The translations under genes were made by a program, and so were the position numbers. Shown here one piece after another: positions 45,607 through 54,227 of a stretch of DNA of 64,000 nt. The DNA is from Candidatus Gastranaerophilales bacterium. Its GTDB lineage: Bacteria; Cyanobacteriota; Vampirovibrionia; Gastranaerophilales; Gastranaerophilaceae. Every line of letters begins with the position of its first letter. The stretch's first letter is position 1. The notes below the pieces were generated by a model. That model did no database searches. It saw only the letters and a program-made list of their open reading frames with translations, and was not told where the DNA came from. Location: assembly GCA_944324225.1 (NCBI GenBank), contig CALUVL010000009.1, forward strand, positions 1-64,000, read 5' to 3'.

Positions 45607-46329
45607 ATGGATTTTATAACTTTGGAGGAAGTTGATTCAACCAATTTGTATGCCAAAAGAAAGTTGGAGTTTATATCAGACAGAACTGTAATTTCTGCCA
45701 AAAAACAGACTTGCGGAAGAGGCCGATTGAACAGAAAATGGGTAGATTTAGGAGAAGGAAACTTGTTTGTTTCTATTGTCCTTAAACCATCAGATTTATT
45801 TGAGCAAAAATATTCTAACCTTACACAATACCTTTCGGTATGTATTTGTAGAACTTTAGAAATTTATTCTTTGCAACCTGAAATAAAGTGGCCTAATGAT
45901 GTACAGATTAATGGTAAAAAAATCGCAGGGATTCTTTGCGAGACAGTTATGCAGGGAACCTCTTTTAAAGGGTTGGTATTGGGCTTTGGAATAAATATTT
46001 CTGCTTCGAAAAACAGTGTTTTACAGGTTGCAGACAAAGAAGTAACATCGCTTGCTCTGGAAATCAAGTCCTCTTGCCCTTCCAAAGAAGTTTTTCTTGA
46101 TAAACTCCTTTCTATATTTTGGGAGGATTATGATAATTTTTTAAAAGAAGGTTTTATATATATAAAAGAAGATTATTCAAAAAGAGCACGTTTTTTGGGT
46201 AAGAAAATTCGTGTCTGTCTTCAGGACGGAATTGTTGAGGGGGTTGCCTCTGAGGTTGACGATTTCGGGGCTTTGGTTCTTGACGAAAAAGATAAAAATA
46301 TTGTATTAACAATAGGAGATATATTATGA
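45607..46329 (+). CDS. birA: biotin--[acetyl-CoA carboxylase] ligase, no HTH domain
   Basis: BirA activates biotin with ATP and attaches it to a lysine of carrier domains. The start is ATG 45607 after GGGGGAA (45553 would lie across the promoter region), giving 240 residues. It starts directly with the catalytic domain: LEEVDSTNLYAKRKLE, biotin-binding KKQTCGRGRLNRKW, KWPNDVQINGKKIAGILCE and GFGINIS. The DNA-binding repressor domain is absent, so it is a monofunctional ligase. It overlaps oadG by four bases; its target is very likely K561 of OadA, two genes downstream. Confidence 0.93.
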   Translation: MDFITLEEVDSTNLYAKRKLEFISDRTVISAKKQTCGRGRLNRKWVDLGEGNLFVSIVLKPSDLFEQKYSNLTQYLSVCICRTLEIYSLQPEIKWPNDVQINGKKIAGILCETVMQGTSFKGLVLGFGINISASKNSVLQVADKEVTSLALEIKSSCPSKEVFLDKLLSIFWEDYDNFLKEGFIYIKEDYSKRARFLGKKIRVCLQDGIVEGVASEVDDFGALVLDEKDKNIVLTIGDIL

Positions 46330-46571
46330 CAGAAAATTTTTGGGTATTACTTGAAGAAGGTCTTATTTTAATGGCTATTGGCATGGGATTTGTCTTTGCA
46401 TTTTTAACTATTATGGTATGGGTTATGGATGCTATGTCATGGTGTGTCAGGCAGTTGAATAAAATTTTTCCGGAAGAGTTTGAAATTATTGAAAAACCGG
46501 GAAAACGTTCAAATGTATCTGAGGACGAAGCCGTGGCTGTCGCAATTGCAGTAGCAAAGGCACGTGGTTAA
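46326..46571 (+). CDS. oadG: Na+-pumping decarboxylase gamma subunit (OadG-like)
   Basis: The 81-residue protein has one membrane span (ILMAIGMGFVFAFLTIMVWVM) and a short hydrophilic tail (residues 40-81), the plan of OadG, which assembles the alpha and beta subunits and may hold zinc. It starts within the birA stop (ATGA). The tail ends in EDEAVAVAIAVAKARG, the usual terminal helix of the family. Confidence 0.88.
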   Translation: MTENFWVLLEEGLILMAIGMGFVFAFLTIMVWVMDAMSWCVRQLNKIFPEEFEIIEKPGKRSNVSEDEAVAVAIAVAKARG

Positions 46572-46603
46572 TGTGATTTTAGTTTGAAGAAAGGATATAT
46601 GTT

Positions 46604-48391
46604 ATGGGAAAAAAACTTATTAAGGTTATGGATACCTCATTTAGAGATGGGTTTCAGTCTGTTTACGGTGCCAGGGTTTTTGTTGATGATTTTATTCCAG
46701 CTCTGCAGTCAGCTGTAAACGCCGGTTTAAGACATTTTGAAGTCGCTGGCGGTGCAAGATTTCAGTCGCCGATTTTCTATTGCAATGAAAATGCATTTGA
46801 AACAATGGACAAAATCAGAGCCGCAGTCGGTCCGGATATCAACCTTCAATCTCTTGCAAGAGGTGTGAATGTTGTAGGGCTTGATTCGCAACCGAGAGAT
46901 ATAATAAATCTTCATGCAAAAATGTTCAAAAAACATGGTGTTACTACTGTCAGAAACTTTGATGCGTTGAATGATGTTAACAATTTGATTTATTCCGGTC
47001 AGTGTATAAGAGATAACGGTTTGAAACATGAAGTTACAATTACAATGATGGAACTTCCGATAGGCTGCACAGGAGCACATGATGTTGCTTTTTACGAGAA
47101 AGTTTTGAGAAATATTCTTGATGCCGGAATTCCGTTTGATAGCCTTGCATTCAAAGATGCTTCAGGTACTTCTAATCCTAGAAAAGTTTATGAAACAATT
47201 AAAAGAACAAGAGAAATTCTAGGACCTGATGCTCATATTAGATTTCATTCTCACGAAACTGCCGGTACAGGTTTAGCAGCTTATCTTGCTGCTCTTGACG
47301 GTGGCGCTGATGGTATTGATCTTTCTATGAAGCCTGTTTCAGGAGGAACAGCACAGCCAGATATAGTTTCTATGTGGCATGCTCTAAAAGGAACAGATTA
47401 TGATTTGGGTGTTGATATTGAAAAAATCCTTGAAACAGAAGAAGTATTCAAAGAATGTATGAAAGATTATTTCCTTCCGCCGGAAGCTCTTGCTGTTAAT
47501 CCGATGATTATCCAGTCACCATTGCCGGGCGGAGCTTTGACCGCTAATACACAGATGCTCAGAGATAACAATTTGATGGATAAATATCCGGAAGTTGTTG
47601 CAGCTATGAAAGAAGTTGTTGAAAAAGGCGGTTTTGGTACATCTGTAACACCAGTTTCACAGTTCTATTTCCAGCAGGCATTTAATAACGTTATGTTCGG
47701 CAAATGGAAAAAAATTGCTGAAGGTTACGGCAAAATGGTTCTCGGCTATTTTGGAAAAACTCCGTGCGAACCTGATGCTGAAATTGTTAAGATTGCATCA
47801 GAACAGCTTAATCTTCAGCCTACAACAGAACTTGTTGTTGACATAAATGACAGAGATCCTGAAAAAGGAATTGCTGCTGCAACCAAACGTCTTGAAGAGG
47901 CCGGTTTGCCTGTTAATGATGAAAATATCTTTATTTCTGCCGCATGTAAGGAAAAAGGTATTTTGTTCCTTGAAGGAAAAGGTACAATAGGGGTTAGAAA
48001 ATGTGAACCCGGAGCCGGTGAACTTAAAGAAGAATCTTCTTCAAACGGTTATACAGTTACTGTCAACGGCAAAAAATATGCTGTTGCAATTGAAGGCAAG
48101 AAAGCTACTGTTAACGGAAAACTTTATGATATTGATATCAAGGCGGGTATTGAAGCCAGCCACACCTCAACAGGTGAAGCAAAACCTGTTAATGCTGCAC
48201 TTCCGGGAACTGTTCTAAAGGTTCTTGTAGCAGTCGGTGATACAATTCAGGAAGGTGATGTTATTGCTGTTATTGAAGCAATGAAAATGGAAACAGAAAT
48301 TAAATCACCGCTTTCTGGGGTTGTAAAATCTGTGGAAATTGAACCCGGAAATCAGGTTAAAACAGGTCAGGAGCTTGTTACAATAGGTTAA
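46604..48391 (+). CDS. oadA: oxaloacetate decarboxylase alpha-type subunit with biotinyl domain
   Basis: The 595-residue protein joins a carboxyltransferase TIM barrel (about 1-300), a conserved middle domain, and a C-terminal biotinyl domain where EAMKMET places the biotinylated lysine at K561. Metal ligands are retained: Asp in SFRDGFQS, Lys in FKDASG and the two His in FHSHETAG. Several motif residues differ from classical OadA and pyruvate carboxylase (FRDGFQS for LRDGHQS, HSHET for HTHDT/HSHDT, and no WGGATFD), so the carboxyl donor might be other than oxaloacetate. With OadB it would couple decarboxylation to Na+ export. Confidence 0.9.
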   Translation: MGKKLIKVMDTSFRDGFQSVYGARVFVDDFIPALQSAVNAGLRHFEVAGGARFQSPIFYCNENAFETMDKIRAAVGPDINLQSLARGVNVVGLDSQPRDIINLHAKMFKKHGVTTVRNFDALNDVNNLIYSGQCIRDNGLKHEVTITMMELPIGCTGAHDVAFYEKVLRNILDAGIPFDSLAFKDASGTSNPRKVYETIKRTREILGPDAHIRFHSHETAGTGLAAYLAALDGGADGIDLSMKPVSGGTAQPDIVSMWHALKGTDYDLGVDIEKILETEEVFKECMKDYFLPPEALAVNPMIIQSPLPGGALTANTQMLRDNNLMDKYPEVVAAMKEVVEKGGFGTSVTPVSQFYFQQAFNNVMFGKWKKIAEGYGKMVLGYFGKTPCEPDAEIVKIASEQLNLQPTTELVVDINDRDPEKGIAAATKRLEEAGLPVNDENIFISAACKEKGILFLEGKGTIGVRKCEPGAGELKEESSSNGYTVTVNGKKYAVAIEGKKATVNGKLYDIDIKAGIEASHTSTGEAKPVNAALPGTVLKVLVAVGDTIQEGDVIAVIEAMKMETEIKSPLSGVVKSVEIEPGNQVKTGQELVTIG

Positions 48392-48415
48392 GTAAGATAA
48401 TAAGGAAAAAGAATC

Positions 48416-49591
48416 ATGAATATTGCAGACAGTTTATATAAACTCTGGCAGTCAACAGGTATTGCAAACTTTATACAACCTGCTGATCCGTCAATTACAA
48501 GCGGGTTTGAACAATTTCTTCATCAATTCGGATCCCCGATAATGATAGCAATTTGTTTATTCCTGTTATGGTTAGGTATTAAAAAGCAATTTGAACCGCT
48601 TCTTCTGGTTCCGATTGCATTTGGAGGTCTGTTATCAAACATCCCCGTTGCGGGAATTGCAGAACCGAACGGTTTTTTAGGGATTATCTATGAAGCAGGT
48701 ATTCATAAAGGGTTGTTTCCTCTGATAATCTTTATGGGGGTAGGCGCAATGACGGACTTCGGCCCGCTGATTGCGAATCCTAAAACGGCCCTTTTAGGCG
48801 GAGCTGCACAGTTCGGAATATTTGCTGCTTTGCTTATGGCTTTGTGCTGTTTTGGTTTTACACTTCCACAGGCTGGTGCAATCGGTATTATCGGTGGTGC
48901 TGACGGCCCGACTTCAATTTATGTAACAACTAAACTTGCGCCGGAACTTTTGGGGGCTATTGCTGTTGCGGCTTATTCTTATATGGCTCTTGTGCCGGTA
49001 ATTCAGCCTCCTATTATGAAACTTTTAACGACAGAAGCTGAACGAAAAATTGAAATGAAACAATTACGAGAAGTTTCAAAAAGAGAAAAAATCGTATTTC
49101 CTCTTGTCGTGTTAGGGCTATGTATAATATTTCTTCCGGATGCCTGCCCGCTGGTTGGTGCTCTGACTTTTGGCAACTTATGTAAAGAATGTGGTGTTGT
49201 GGAAAGACTTTCTGATACAATGCAGAATGCTTTGATTAATATTGTAACTATATTCTTAGGTTTGTCTGTTGGTTCAAAATTATCGGCAGATCAATTCCTT
49301 ACAACACAGACTTTGTTTATTCTTATTTTGGGAATTTGTGCTTTTTCATTTGCTACAGCAGGCGGTGTTGTCTTTGCTAAAGTTATGAACTTATTTTCAA
49401 AAGATAAAATTAATCCGCTTATTGGTTCAGCCGGAGTTTCAGCTGTTCCGATGGCAGCACGTGTTTCTAACAAGGTAGGTTTGGAAGCCAATCCTCAAAA
49501 TTATCTTTTGATGCATGCGATGGGGCCAAATGTTGCAGGGGTAATTGGGTCTGCTGTTGCAGCAGGTATATTGCTTGCGCTTTGCCACTAA
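48416..49591 (+). CDS. oadB: Na+-translocating decarboxylase beta subunit
   Basis: The 391-residue polytopic membrane protein uses carboxybiotin decarboxylation to pump Na+. The signature [15 protein letters not shown] contains the conserved Asp of the ion path. Other blocks are [18 protein letters not shown]-like sequence ([18 protein letters not shown]), SVGSKLSAD and [24 protein letters not shown] precedes ATG. It completes the birA-oadG-oadA-oadB unit, and a terminator follows. Confidence 0.94.
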   Translation: MNIADSLYKLWQSTGIANFIQPADPSITSGFEQFLHQFGSPIMIAICLFLLWLGIKKQFEPLLLVPIAFGGLLSNIPVAGIAEPNGFLGIIYEAGIHKGLFPLIIFMGVGAMTDFGPLIANPKTALLGGAAQFGIFAALLMALCCFGFTLPQAGAIGIIGGADGPTSIYVTTKLAPELLGAIAVAAYSYMALVPVIQPPIMKLLTTEAERKIEMKQLREVSKREKIVFPLVVLGLCIIFLPDACPLVGALTFGNLCKECGVVERLSDTMQNALINIVTIFLGLSVGSKLSADQFLTTQTLFILILGICAFSFATAGGVVFAKVMNLFSKDKINPLIGSAGVSAVPMAARVSNKVGLEANPQNYLLMHAMGPNVAGVIGSAVAAGILLALCH

Positions 49592-49609
49592 TGATTTTAG
49601 ACGAATAAG

Positions 49610-49640
49610 AAAAAGACCGTCTTTATAAGGCGGTCTTTTT
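49610..49640. terminator. terminator after oadB
   Basis: AAAAAGACCG (49610-49619) pairs with CGGTCTTTTT (49631-49640), loop 11 bases. The stem is flanked by A's and T's and can act on both strands; on the minus strand it overlaps the end of the ISFG-tag gene. Confidence 0.8.
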
Positions 49641-49989
49641 ATATTGTAATGTCAATTTCTTTGCCAATTTCATCAATTAAAGGGAAAATTTCTTTTGCAA
49701 GAGCATCTTTAGTTATGTTTGGATTAGTGTTAATTATTTGATTAATTTTTTCTGTTGCCTTTGCTATATCTGGATAGTTTTGTAAAATTTTGCCGCCAAT
49801 CTGTTCGGCAAAATATTTGTACCCTCTATGGCCTGTAGCTTTTATTGGTTTTTCCGAAAGCGCTTTTACGACCTCTCGAACCCCCTCAATGCCATTACTG
49901 TAAAATATTTTTTTGCTTGTAACTTCAAGAACTTTTCCAGTTTCAAGTCTTGTGCCAAAGCTTATTTTGTTGTTTTTTATGTATTCCAT
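49639..49989 (-). CDS. small unknown protein with N-terminal ISFG motif
   Basis: The 116-residue protein begins MEYIKNNKISFGTRLETGK (F11-G12), a close variant of the tag seen in other unknown proteins here. The rest is soluble and helical, ending ITKDALAKEIFPLIDEIGKE. There is no signal peptide. Its start lies 13 bases inside the preceding gene, so the two are translationally coupled. Function is unknown. Confidence 0.68.
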   Translation of the reverse strand: MEYIKNNKISFGTRLETGKVLEVTSKKIFYSNGIEGVREVVKALSEKPIKATGHRGYKYFAEQIGGKILQNYPDIAKATEKINQIINTNPNITKDALAKEIFPLIDEIGKEIDITI

Positions 49990-50363
49990 ATTTTGTTGAC
50001 TCTGCTTTCCTTGCTTCTACTCAGTCGTTTCAGGTTAATTTCACTGCCTAATTTTTCTTCTGCCAGATTTAATATGTAATCCTGTCTGGCTTCGGTTGTG
50101 TTGTCCATACTCATTGCAAATAATTTGATTTCTGGAAGTTGTTCAGTTATATATTCCCCGGTCTTTTTTAGAAGTTGTTGAAATATGGAATCATGGTGAA
50201 GCATTTCTTTCTTTTCGCTCTTTGTCAGCTTCAGAATTGATGTAATAATATTTACACTGTCGCTTTTTCTGATAAACGGTTTTTGGCATGCACAGCTGAT
50301 AAGCCGTTCTACCGGATATTTTTCTCCAAAATTGACCTGTTGATGCATATTGTTAATTCGCAT
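49977..50363 (-). CDS. small unknown protein with N-terminal VNFG motif
   Basis: The 128-residue protein starts MRINNMHQQVNFGEKYPVE (F12-G13). It is soluble, mixed-charge and helical, with a Cys pair in ISCACQKPF. AAAGG lies upstream of ATG. It is divergent from purN and overlaps the ISFG-tag gene, giving a pair of tagged proteins in one operon, as with the FKG pair at 37-40 kb. No family recognised. Confidence 0.68.
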   Translation of the reverse strand: MRINNMHQQVNFGEKYPVERLISCACQKPFIRKSDSVNIITSILKLTKSEKKEMLHHDSIFQQLLKKTGEYITEQLPEIKLFAMSMDNTTEARQDYILNLAEEKLGSEINLKRLSRSKESRVNKIWNT

Positions 50364-50468
50364 ATAGTTCTGCCTTTCTGATATTTAGAAAAATGCAAAA
50401 AATATTTTTTTGCTACCTATTTTTCTTTTTTGTAATAAAATTTATAATAAAAATATTAGGGAGAAAAT

Positions 50469-51080
50469 ATGAAGAAAAAACTTGCTATTATGGGCTCAAA
50501 CAGCGGAAGAAATCTTGAAGCAATTGTAAGTTACTTGAGGGCTTCAAAAAATATGGAATTTGAATTTTATGCAATTTCAGATAATTTGAATTCTGAATTT
50601 TTGAAAAAAGCTGAGGCATTGAATATTCATTTTAAATATTTGCCTTATGAAGAAAACGCAGGGTATATAGCGAGCGAGAATTTCGACTTAATTGCACTCA
50701 GCGGTTACACAAAAGAATTGAAGCCTAATGTGCTGGAACTCGGGCGGTTTATTAATATTCATCCTTCGCTTTTACCTGCATTCAAAGGTGCTGATGCAAT
50801 TGCGCGTGCTTATGGTGCAGGTGTAAAGGTAAGCGGAGTTACTGTGCATTCTCTTACCAATGAAATCGACGGTGGTAAAATTATTGCGCAATATCCTGTG
50901 TTAATAGGTAATCTTACACATTTGGATGAGTTTGAAGAACAGATTAAACAACTGGAGGATATCCTTTATCCGATTGTGATTTTGAAAATAATTGAGGATA
51001 AAGTTTTTGATTTTTCTGATTTGCTCGGAGGCTGTGGTGGAAACTGCTCGGGGGATTGCGGAAGTTGCGGCGGTCATTAG
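50469..51080 (+). CDS. purN: phosphoribosylglycinamide formyltransferase with Cys-rich tail
   Basis: PurN transfers a formyl group from 10-formyl-THF to GAR in purine synthesis. The 203 residues have MGSNSGRNLEAIV, the catalytic Asn-His block INIHPSLLPAFKGADAIA and VTVHSLTNEIDGGKII containing the catalytic Asp. The normal fold ends near residue 182. A Gly/Cys tail follows, with four Cys in GGCGGNCSGDCGSCGGH, unusual for PurN and possibly metal-binding. AGGGAG precedes ATG, and TATAAT (50443-50448) lies upstream. Confidence 0.88.
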   Translation: MKKKLAIMGSNSGRNLEAIVSYLRASKNMEFEFYAISDNLNSEFLKKAEALNIHFKYLPYEENAGYIASENFDLIALSGYTKELKPNVLELGRFINIHPSLLPAFKGADAIARAYGAGVKVSGVTVHSLTNEIDGGKIIAQYPVLIGNLTHLDEFEEQIKQLEDILYPIVILKIIEDKVFDFSDLLGGCGGNCSGDCGSCGGH

Positions 51081-51168
51081 GTGTACATTAAAAATAATTA
51101 AAAAGTATTAGTGATTTTTTTATACAACCATTGTATAATTTATTTGTTGGAGCATGAGAGGGGGGCAT

Positions 51169-52404
51169 ATGTCAGTAGATGATGCTTTGGTTATGATACT
51201 TGCGGGAGGCGAAGGCAAAAGACTTTATCCTCTGACAAAAGATCGTGCAAAGCCTGCTGTGCCTTTTGGCGGCAGATACAGAATTATTGATTTTGTATTA
51301 AATAATTTTATAAATTCCGGCTTTTTTAAGATAAAAGTTTTAACACAATACAAGTCAGACTCTCTTAATAAGCATATAACAAGAGGCTGGGCTTTGTCAC
51401 CGTTTTTAAATCAATATGTAGATCTGGCGCCGGCGCAAATGAGAACAGGATCTGACTGGTACAGAGGTACTGCTGATGCTATTTATCAAAACGTGTTTCA
51501 TATAACAGACGAAAACCCCAGATATGTTTGTATTTTCGGTGGCGATCATATTTATAAAATGGACGTTTCCCAGATGTTAAATTTTCATAAATTTAATTGT
51601 GCAGATCTTACAATTTCTGCCATCCCTATCCCGATTGAGGAGGCGCATGAATTCGGAATTATGGAAATAGATGACAACTGGCGTCTTACGAATTTCGTTG
51701 AAAAACCAAAAGAAAAACCGAAATCTATTCCGGGTAATCCCAATTATTGTCTTGCTTCAATGGGCAATTATATTTTTGAAAAAGATGTATTGCTAAATGC
51801 CTTAAACGAGGACGAAAAAATTGAATCTTCAAGTCATGATTTTGGTAAAAATGTAATTCCTATGCTTCTTGCAGAAGGAAAACGGATTTTTGTGTATAAT
51901 TTTGCATCAAACGTATTTCCGGGGATGACCGAAACGGAAAGCGGCTACTGGCGGGATGTCGGAAGTATTGATGCATACTGGCAGGCAAACATGGATTTGC
52001 TTGAAAGTTCGCCTGAATTGAATTTGTACTCAAGAGAGTGGCCGATAAGAACTTTTAATTATAATTATCCACCTGCAAAATTTATCTGGTCTGAAGGTGA
52101 TCGTGTAGGTATGGCAACTAATTCAATGGTATCAGAAGGTTGTATTGTATCTGGTGGTGGTCTTTCCAGATGTGTGCTATCGCCTAGAGTGCGTGTAAAC
52201 AGTTATTCTCAAATTTCAGAGAGTATATTGATGGAAAATGTTGATATTGGCAGATACTCAAGAATTCGCCGTGCAATTATTGATAAAAATGTTGATATTC
52301 CGCCGAATACCAGAATCGGTTTTAACAGAGAAGAAGACGAACGACGCGGATTTTACGTTTCTCCCGGCGGGGTTACTGTTGTGCCGAAGGGTGCAAAATT
52401 ATAA
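51169..52404 (+). CDS. glgC: glucose-1-phosphate adenylyltransferase
   Basis: GlgC makes ADP-glucose for glycogen synthesis. The start is ATG 51169 after GAGAGGGGG; an ATG at 51154 is in frame but its ribosome site is weaker. The 411 residues show ILAGGEGKRLYPLTKDRAKPAVPFGG, the catalytic segment IFGGDHIYKMD, FVEKPKEKP and the glucose-1-phosphate site, then a left-handed beta-helix C-terminus (SEGCIVSGGGLSRCVLSPRV). TATAAT (51134-51139) preceded by TTG lies upstream. Confidence 0.96.
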   Translation: MSVDDALVMILAGGEGKRLYPLTKDRAKPAVPFGGRYRIIDFVLNNFINSGFFKIKVLTQYKSDSLNKHITRGWALSPFLNQYVDLAPAQMRTGSDWYRGTADAIYQNVFHITDENPRYVCIFGGDHIYKMDVSQMLNFHKFNCADLTISAIPIPIEEAHEFGIMEIDDNWRLTNFVEKPKEKPKSIPGNPNYCLASMGNYIFEKDVLLNALNEDEKIESSSHDFGKNVIPMLLAEGKRIFVYNFASNVFPGMTETESGYWRDVGSIDAYWQANMDLLESSPELNLYSREWPIRTFNYNYPPAKFIWSEGDRVGMATNSMVSEGCIVSGGGLSRCVLSPRVRVNSYSQISESILMENVDIGRYSRIRRAIIDKNVDIPPNTRIGFNREEDERRGFYVSPGGVTVVPKGAKL

Positions 52405-52671
52405 AAAATTCGCAAGAAATTTCATCTTTTTCAGAAACGGAAAATTTTGTTTCAACATGATAAATCTGGTGAATTTTTGTGACTTTTTGGCCGGATAGAA
52501 ATTTAACATTGACTCGAGCATTGCATCTTTAGCTGAAGCAATAAGCTGATAATCAGGGCTATAAAGATCCTTTAAGACACTAAAAAATGGTAATTCGGTT
52601 GCTTTCATTTTTTCAGTATTTTGTTTAAAGAAAGTATCTTTCAAATCTATTACAGCTGAATGTATCTGCAT
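52399..52671 (-). CDS. possible small protein of unknown function
   Basis: The 90-codon frame starts MQIHSAVIDLKDTFF and ends in a basic hydrophobic tail (FLKKMKFLANFL). Composition is protein-like, and it opposes glgC with a six-base overlap. AAGGAG exists upstream but about 20 bases from the ATG, too far to be convincing. It could be a real gene or the remnant of a longer one. No family recognised. Confidence 0.35.
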   Translation of the reverse strand: MQIHSAVIDLKDTFFKQNTEKMKATELPFFSVLKDLYSPDYQLIASAKDAMLESMLNFYPAKKSQKFTRFIMLKQNFPFLKKMKFLANFL

Positions 52672-52948
52672 AAATGTCGCACGCGGATTTTTTTCTCCTT
52701 GTTTGTATATATTAGCAATCTGTGCTCTTCCAATTCAGATTTGTCCGTCCAGGTAGTTCCGGTATATGTTGTTTGTAAGGTTATTTTTAAATTATGTATA
52801 TCTCATTGTGCGCCTTTTTGAGTTTTATTATAGTTTATAAATGTAAAAAAAATATAAACAAAACTTCATTTGTAAAATTTTTGTAATAATATAATTTTTG
52901 AAGGCAATTTCATACATTTACTATCTTTATAGACTTGGGTATGCGCAT
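52672..52948. other. 277-base gap, AT-rich, possible coding remnant on the minus strand
   Basis: On the minus strand a frame without a start codon (about 52800-52645) has plausible composition, including TYTGTTWTDKSELEEH, and closes in a different frame from the 52399 gene. It may be a gene fragment. Near the right end TATAAT (52890-52895) is a candidate -10 for the gene at 52949. No RNA gene or repeat is seen. Confidence 0.3.
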
Positions 52949-53557
52949 ATGGTAGCAAAGATTACGTCTTTTATAACAAATTCATCTGTTTACAGATCAA
53001 TTAAAGCCGGCGGACAAAAGGTTCAGCAGGCATTTTATGATGTGATACCGAACAAGGTTATAACAAGTGAAAAGTGGCAAAAAAGAATTGAGTGGGTAAA
53101 CAAAGAAATTTCAACACCCGAAAACAGATTGATTTTAGGCGCAACAGCTTTGATGTCACAGCCGTTTATTGATGCGCATAACAAATCTGTTGACAATGAT
53201 ACCCGAAAAGTTTCGGTTTGCAGAACACTTGCTAAAATTATTGCAGGAACATTCACAGGATACTTTATCAGAAAAGGCTGCATAAAGGCAATTGATAAAT
53301 GGTCAAAACTGCCGTCATCCGTTGATAAAGCCGGAAATAAAATAAAACTTACAAAATTAAATACTCTGTTTTCACCGTCAAATGCGCTTTCGGATATCAG
53401 TAATGCCTTTGTGCAATACAAAAATGCGCTCGGAACAATTCTTGCTCTAGGTGTTATGACAATTACAAATTTTGTAATTGATGCTCCTTTAACCAAATTT
53501 TTAACAAATAAATTTGTAGCAGCTGCAGGAGGTGTAAAGCATGACGGTTCTAAGTAA
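52949..53557 (+). CDS. unknown membrane-associated protein, member of the paired family
   Basis: The protein has 202 residues from ATG 52949. A TTG at 52898 is in frame but lies upstream of the predicted transcription start. It contains ILGATALMSQPFIDAH, a hydrophobic Ala/Gly-rich segment with GTFTGYFIRKG and a C-terminal span (AIGVMTITNFVID-like; LGVMTITNFVIDAPL). Spacing of Asp-Asn-x-Thr-Arg ... Arg ... Phe-x-x-Lys-Gly resembles the DKxELxES ... KG block of the FKG paralogues at 37-40 kb, suggesting a distant relation. It lacks the F-x-G tag. It overlaps the next gene by 17 bases. Confidence 0.6.
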   Translation: MVAKITSFITNSSVYRSIKAGGQKVQQAFYDVIPNKVITSEKWQKRIEWVNKEISTPENRLILGATALMSQPFIDAHNKSVDNDTRKVSVCRTLAKIIAGTFTGYFIRKGCIKAIDKWSKLPSSVDKAGNKIKLTKLNTLFSPSNALSDISNAFVQYKNALGTILALGVMTITNFVIDAPLTKFLTNKFVAAAGGVKHDGSK

Positions 53558-54227
53558 TCTTGCTGAAAACATCTCTAAAAATTATATGAAGTGTAAAAAT
53601 TATCTTTACACTCATTACGGTGAAAATCCAGGGAAAATGCTTGTTCATACCGGTGTCCTCGGATGGATTTTGTCTTCTGCGGCACAGGTTCTGGCTGTTG
53701 TGGTTAACGATAAAATCCCTGCTAAAGAAAAAATGTTTCTTATTCCGCAGGAATTTGCAGATGCAGGAGTTAATATTCTCTCATTTTACCTTGTCACAAA
53801 CTCTTTTACTGCTGTTGGAAACAAGCTTGTAAAATCAGGAAAACTTTTAACACCAAAGCTTAAAAATTTCGTTGAAGAGCAAAAAATTCAAGATTTAGGA
53901 AAAGTTACCACTGATATTTCAAAAAACATGTCAGGCGATATCAGAGATCACTTCATGAAATTTAAAGGTGGAGTAAGCATTATTGCGAGCACTTTAGGCT
54001 CAATCCTTTCCTGCAATATAATTACTCCGGTATTGAGAAATCAGTATGCAGCAAGAAAGCAAAAAGAAATTCTCGCAATGAAGGATAAAAATTCCTCTGA
54101 ACCCTCAGTGCCTGGTGCTGTGCAGAAAGCTTCAAAACATTTTACAATCCGTCCGCTAAGTATGGCTGACTACCAGAAGCTTGCTTATATGAAATTTTCC
54201 GGTAATTCAACTAATATGCGCATTTAG
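53541..54227 (+). CDS. unknown membrane-associated protein, partner of the preceding gene
   Basis: The 228-residue protein starts inside the previous gene, with a near-perfect AGGAGG (53526-53531). Hydrophobic segments are VLGWILSSAAQVLAVVV, NILSFYLVTNSFTAVG and GVSIIASTLGSILSCNI, so it is probably an integral membrane protein. The segment NDKIPAKEKMFLIPQEFADAG follows the first span. The C-terminus is soluble and basic (HFTIRPLSMADYQKL). No recognised family. It is convergent with the anti-sigma gene, with a four-base overlap. Confidence 0.62.
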   Translation: MTVLSNLAENISKNYMKCKNYLYTHYGENPGKMLVHTGVLGWILSSAAQVLAVVVNDKIPAKEKMFLIPQEFADAGVNILSFYLVTNSFTAVGNKLVKSGKLLTPKLKNFVEEQKIQDLGKVTTDISKNMSGDIRDHFMKFKGGVSIIASTLGSILSCNIITPVLRNQYAARKQKEILAMKDKNSSEPSVPGAVQKASKHFTIRPLSMADYQKLAYMKFSGNSTNMRI

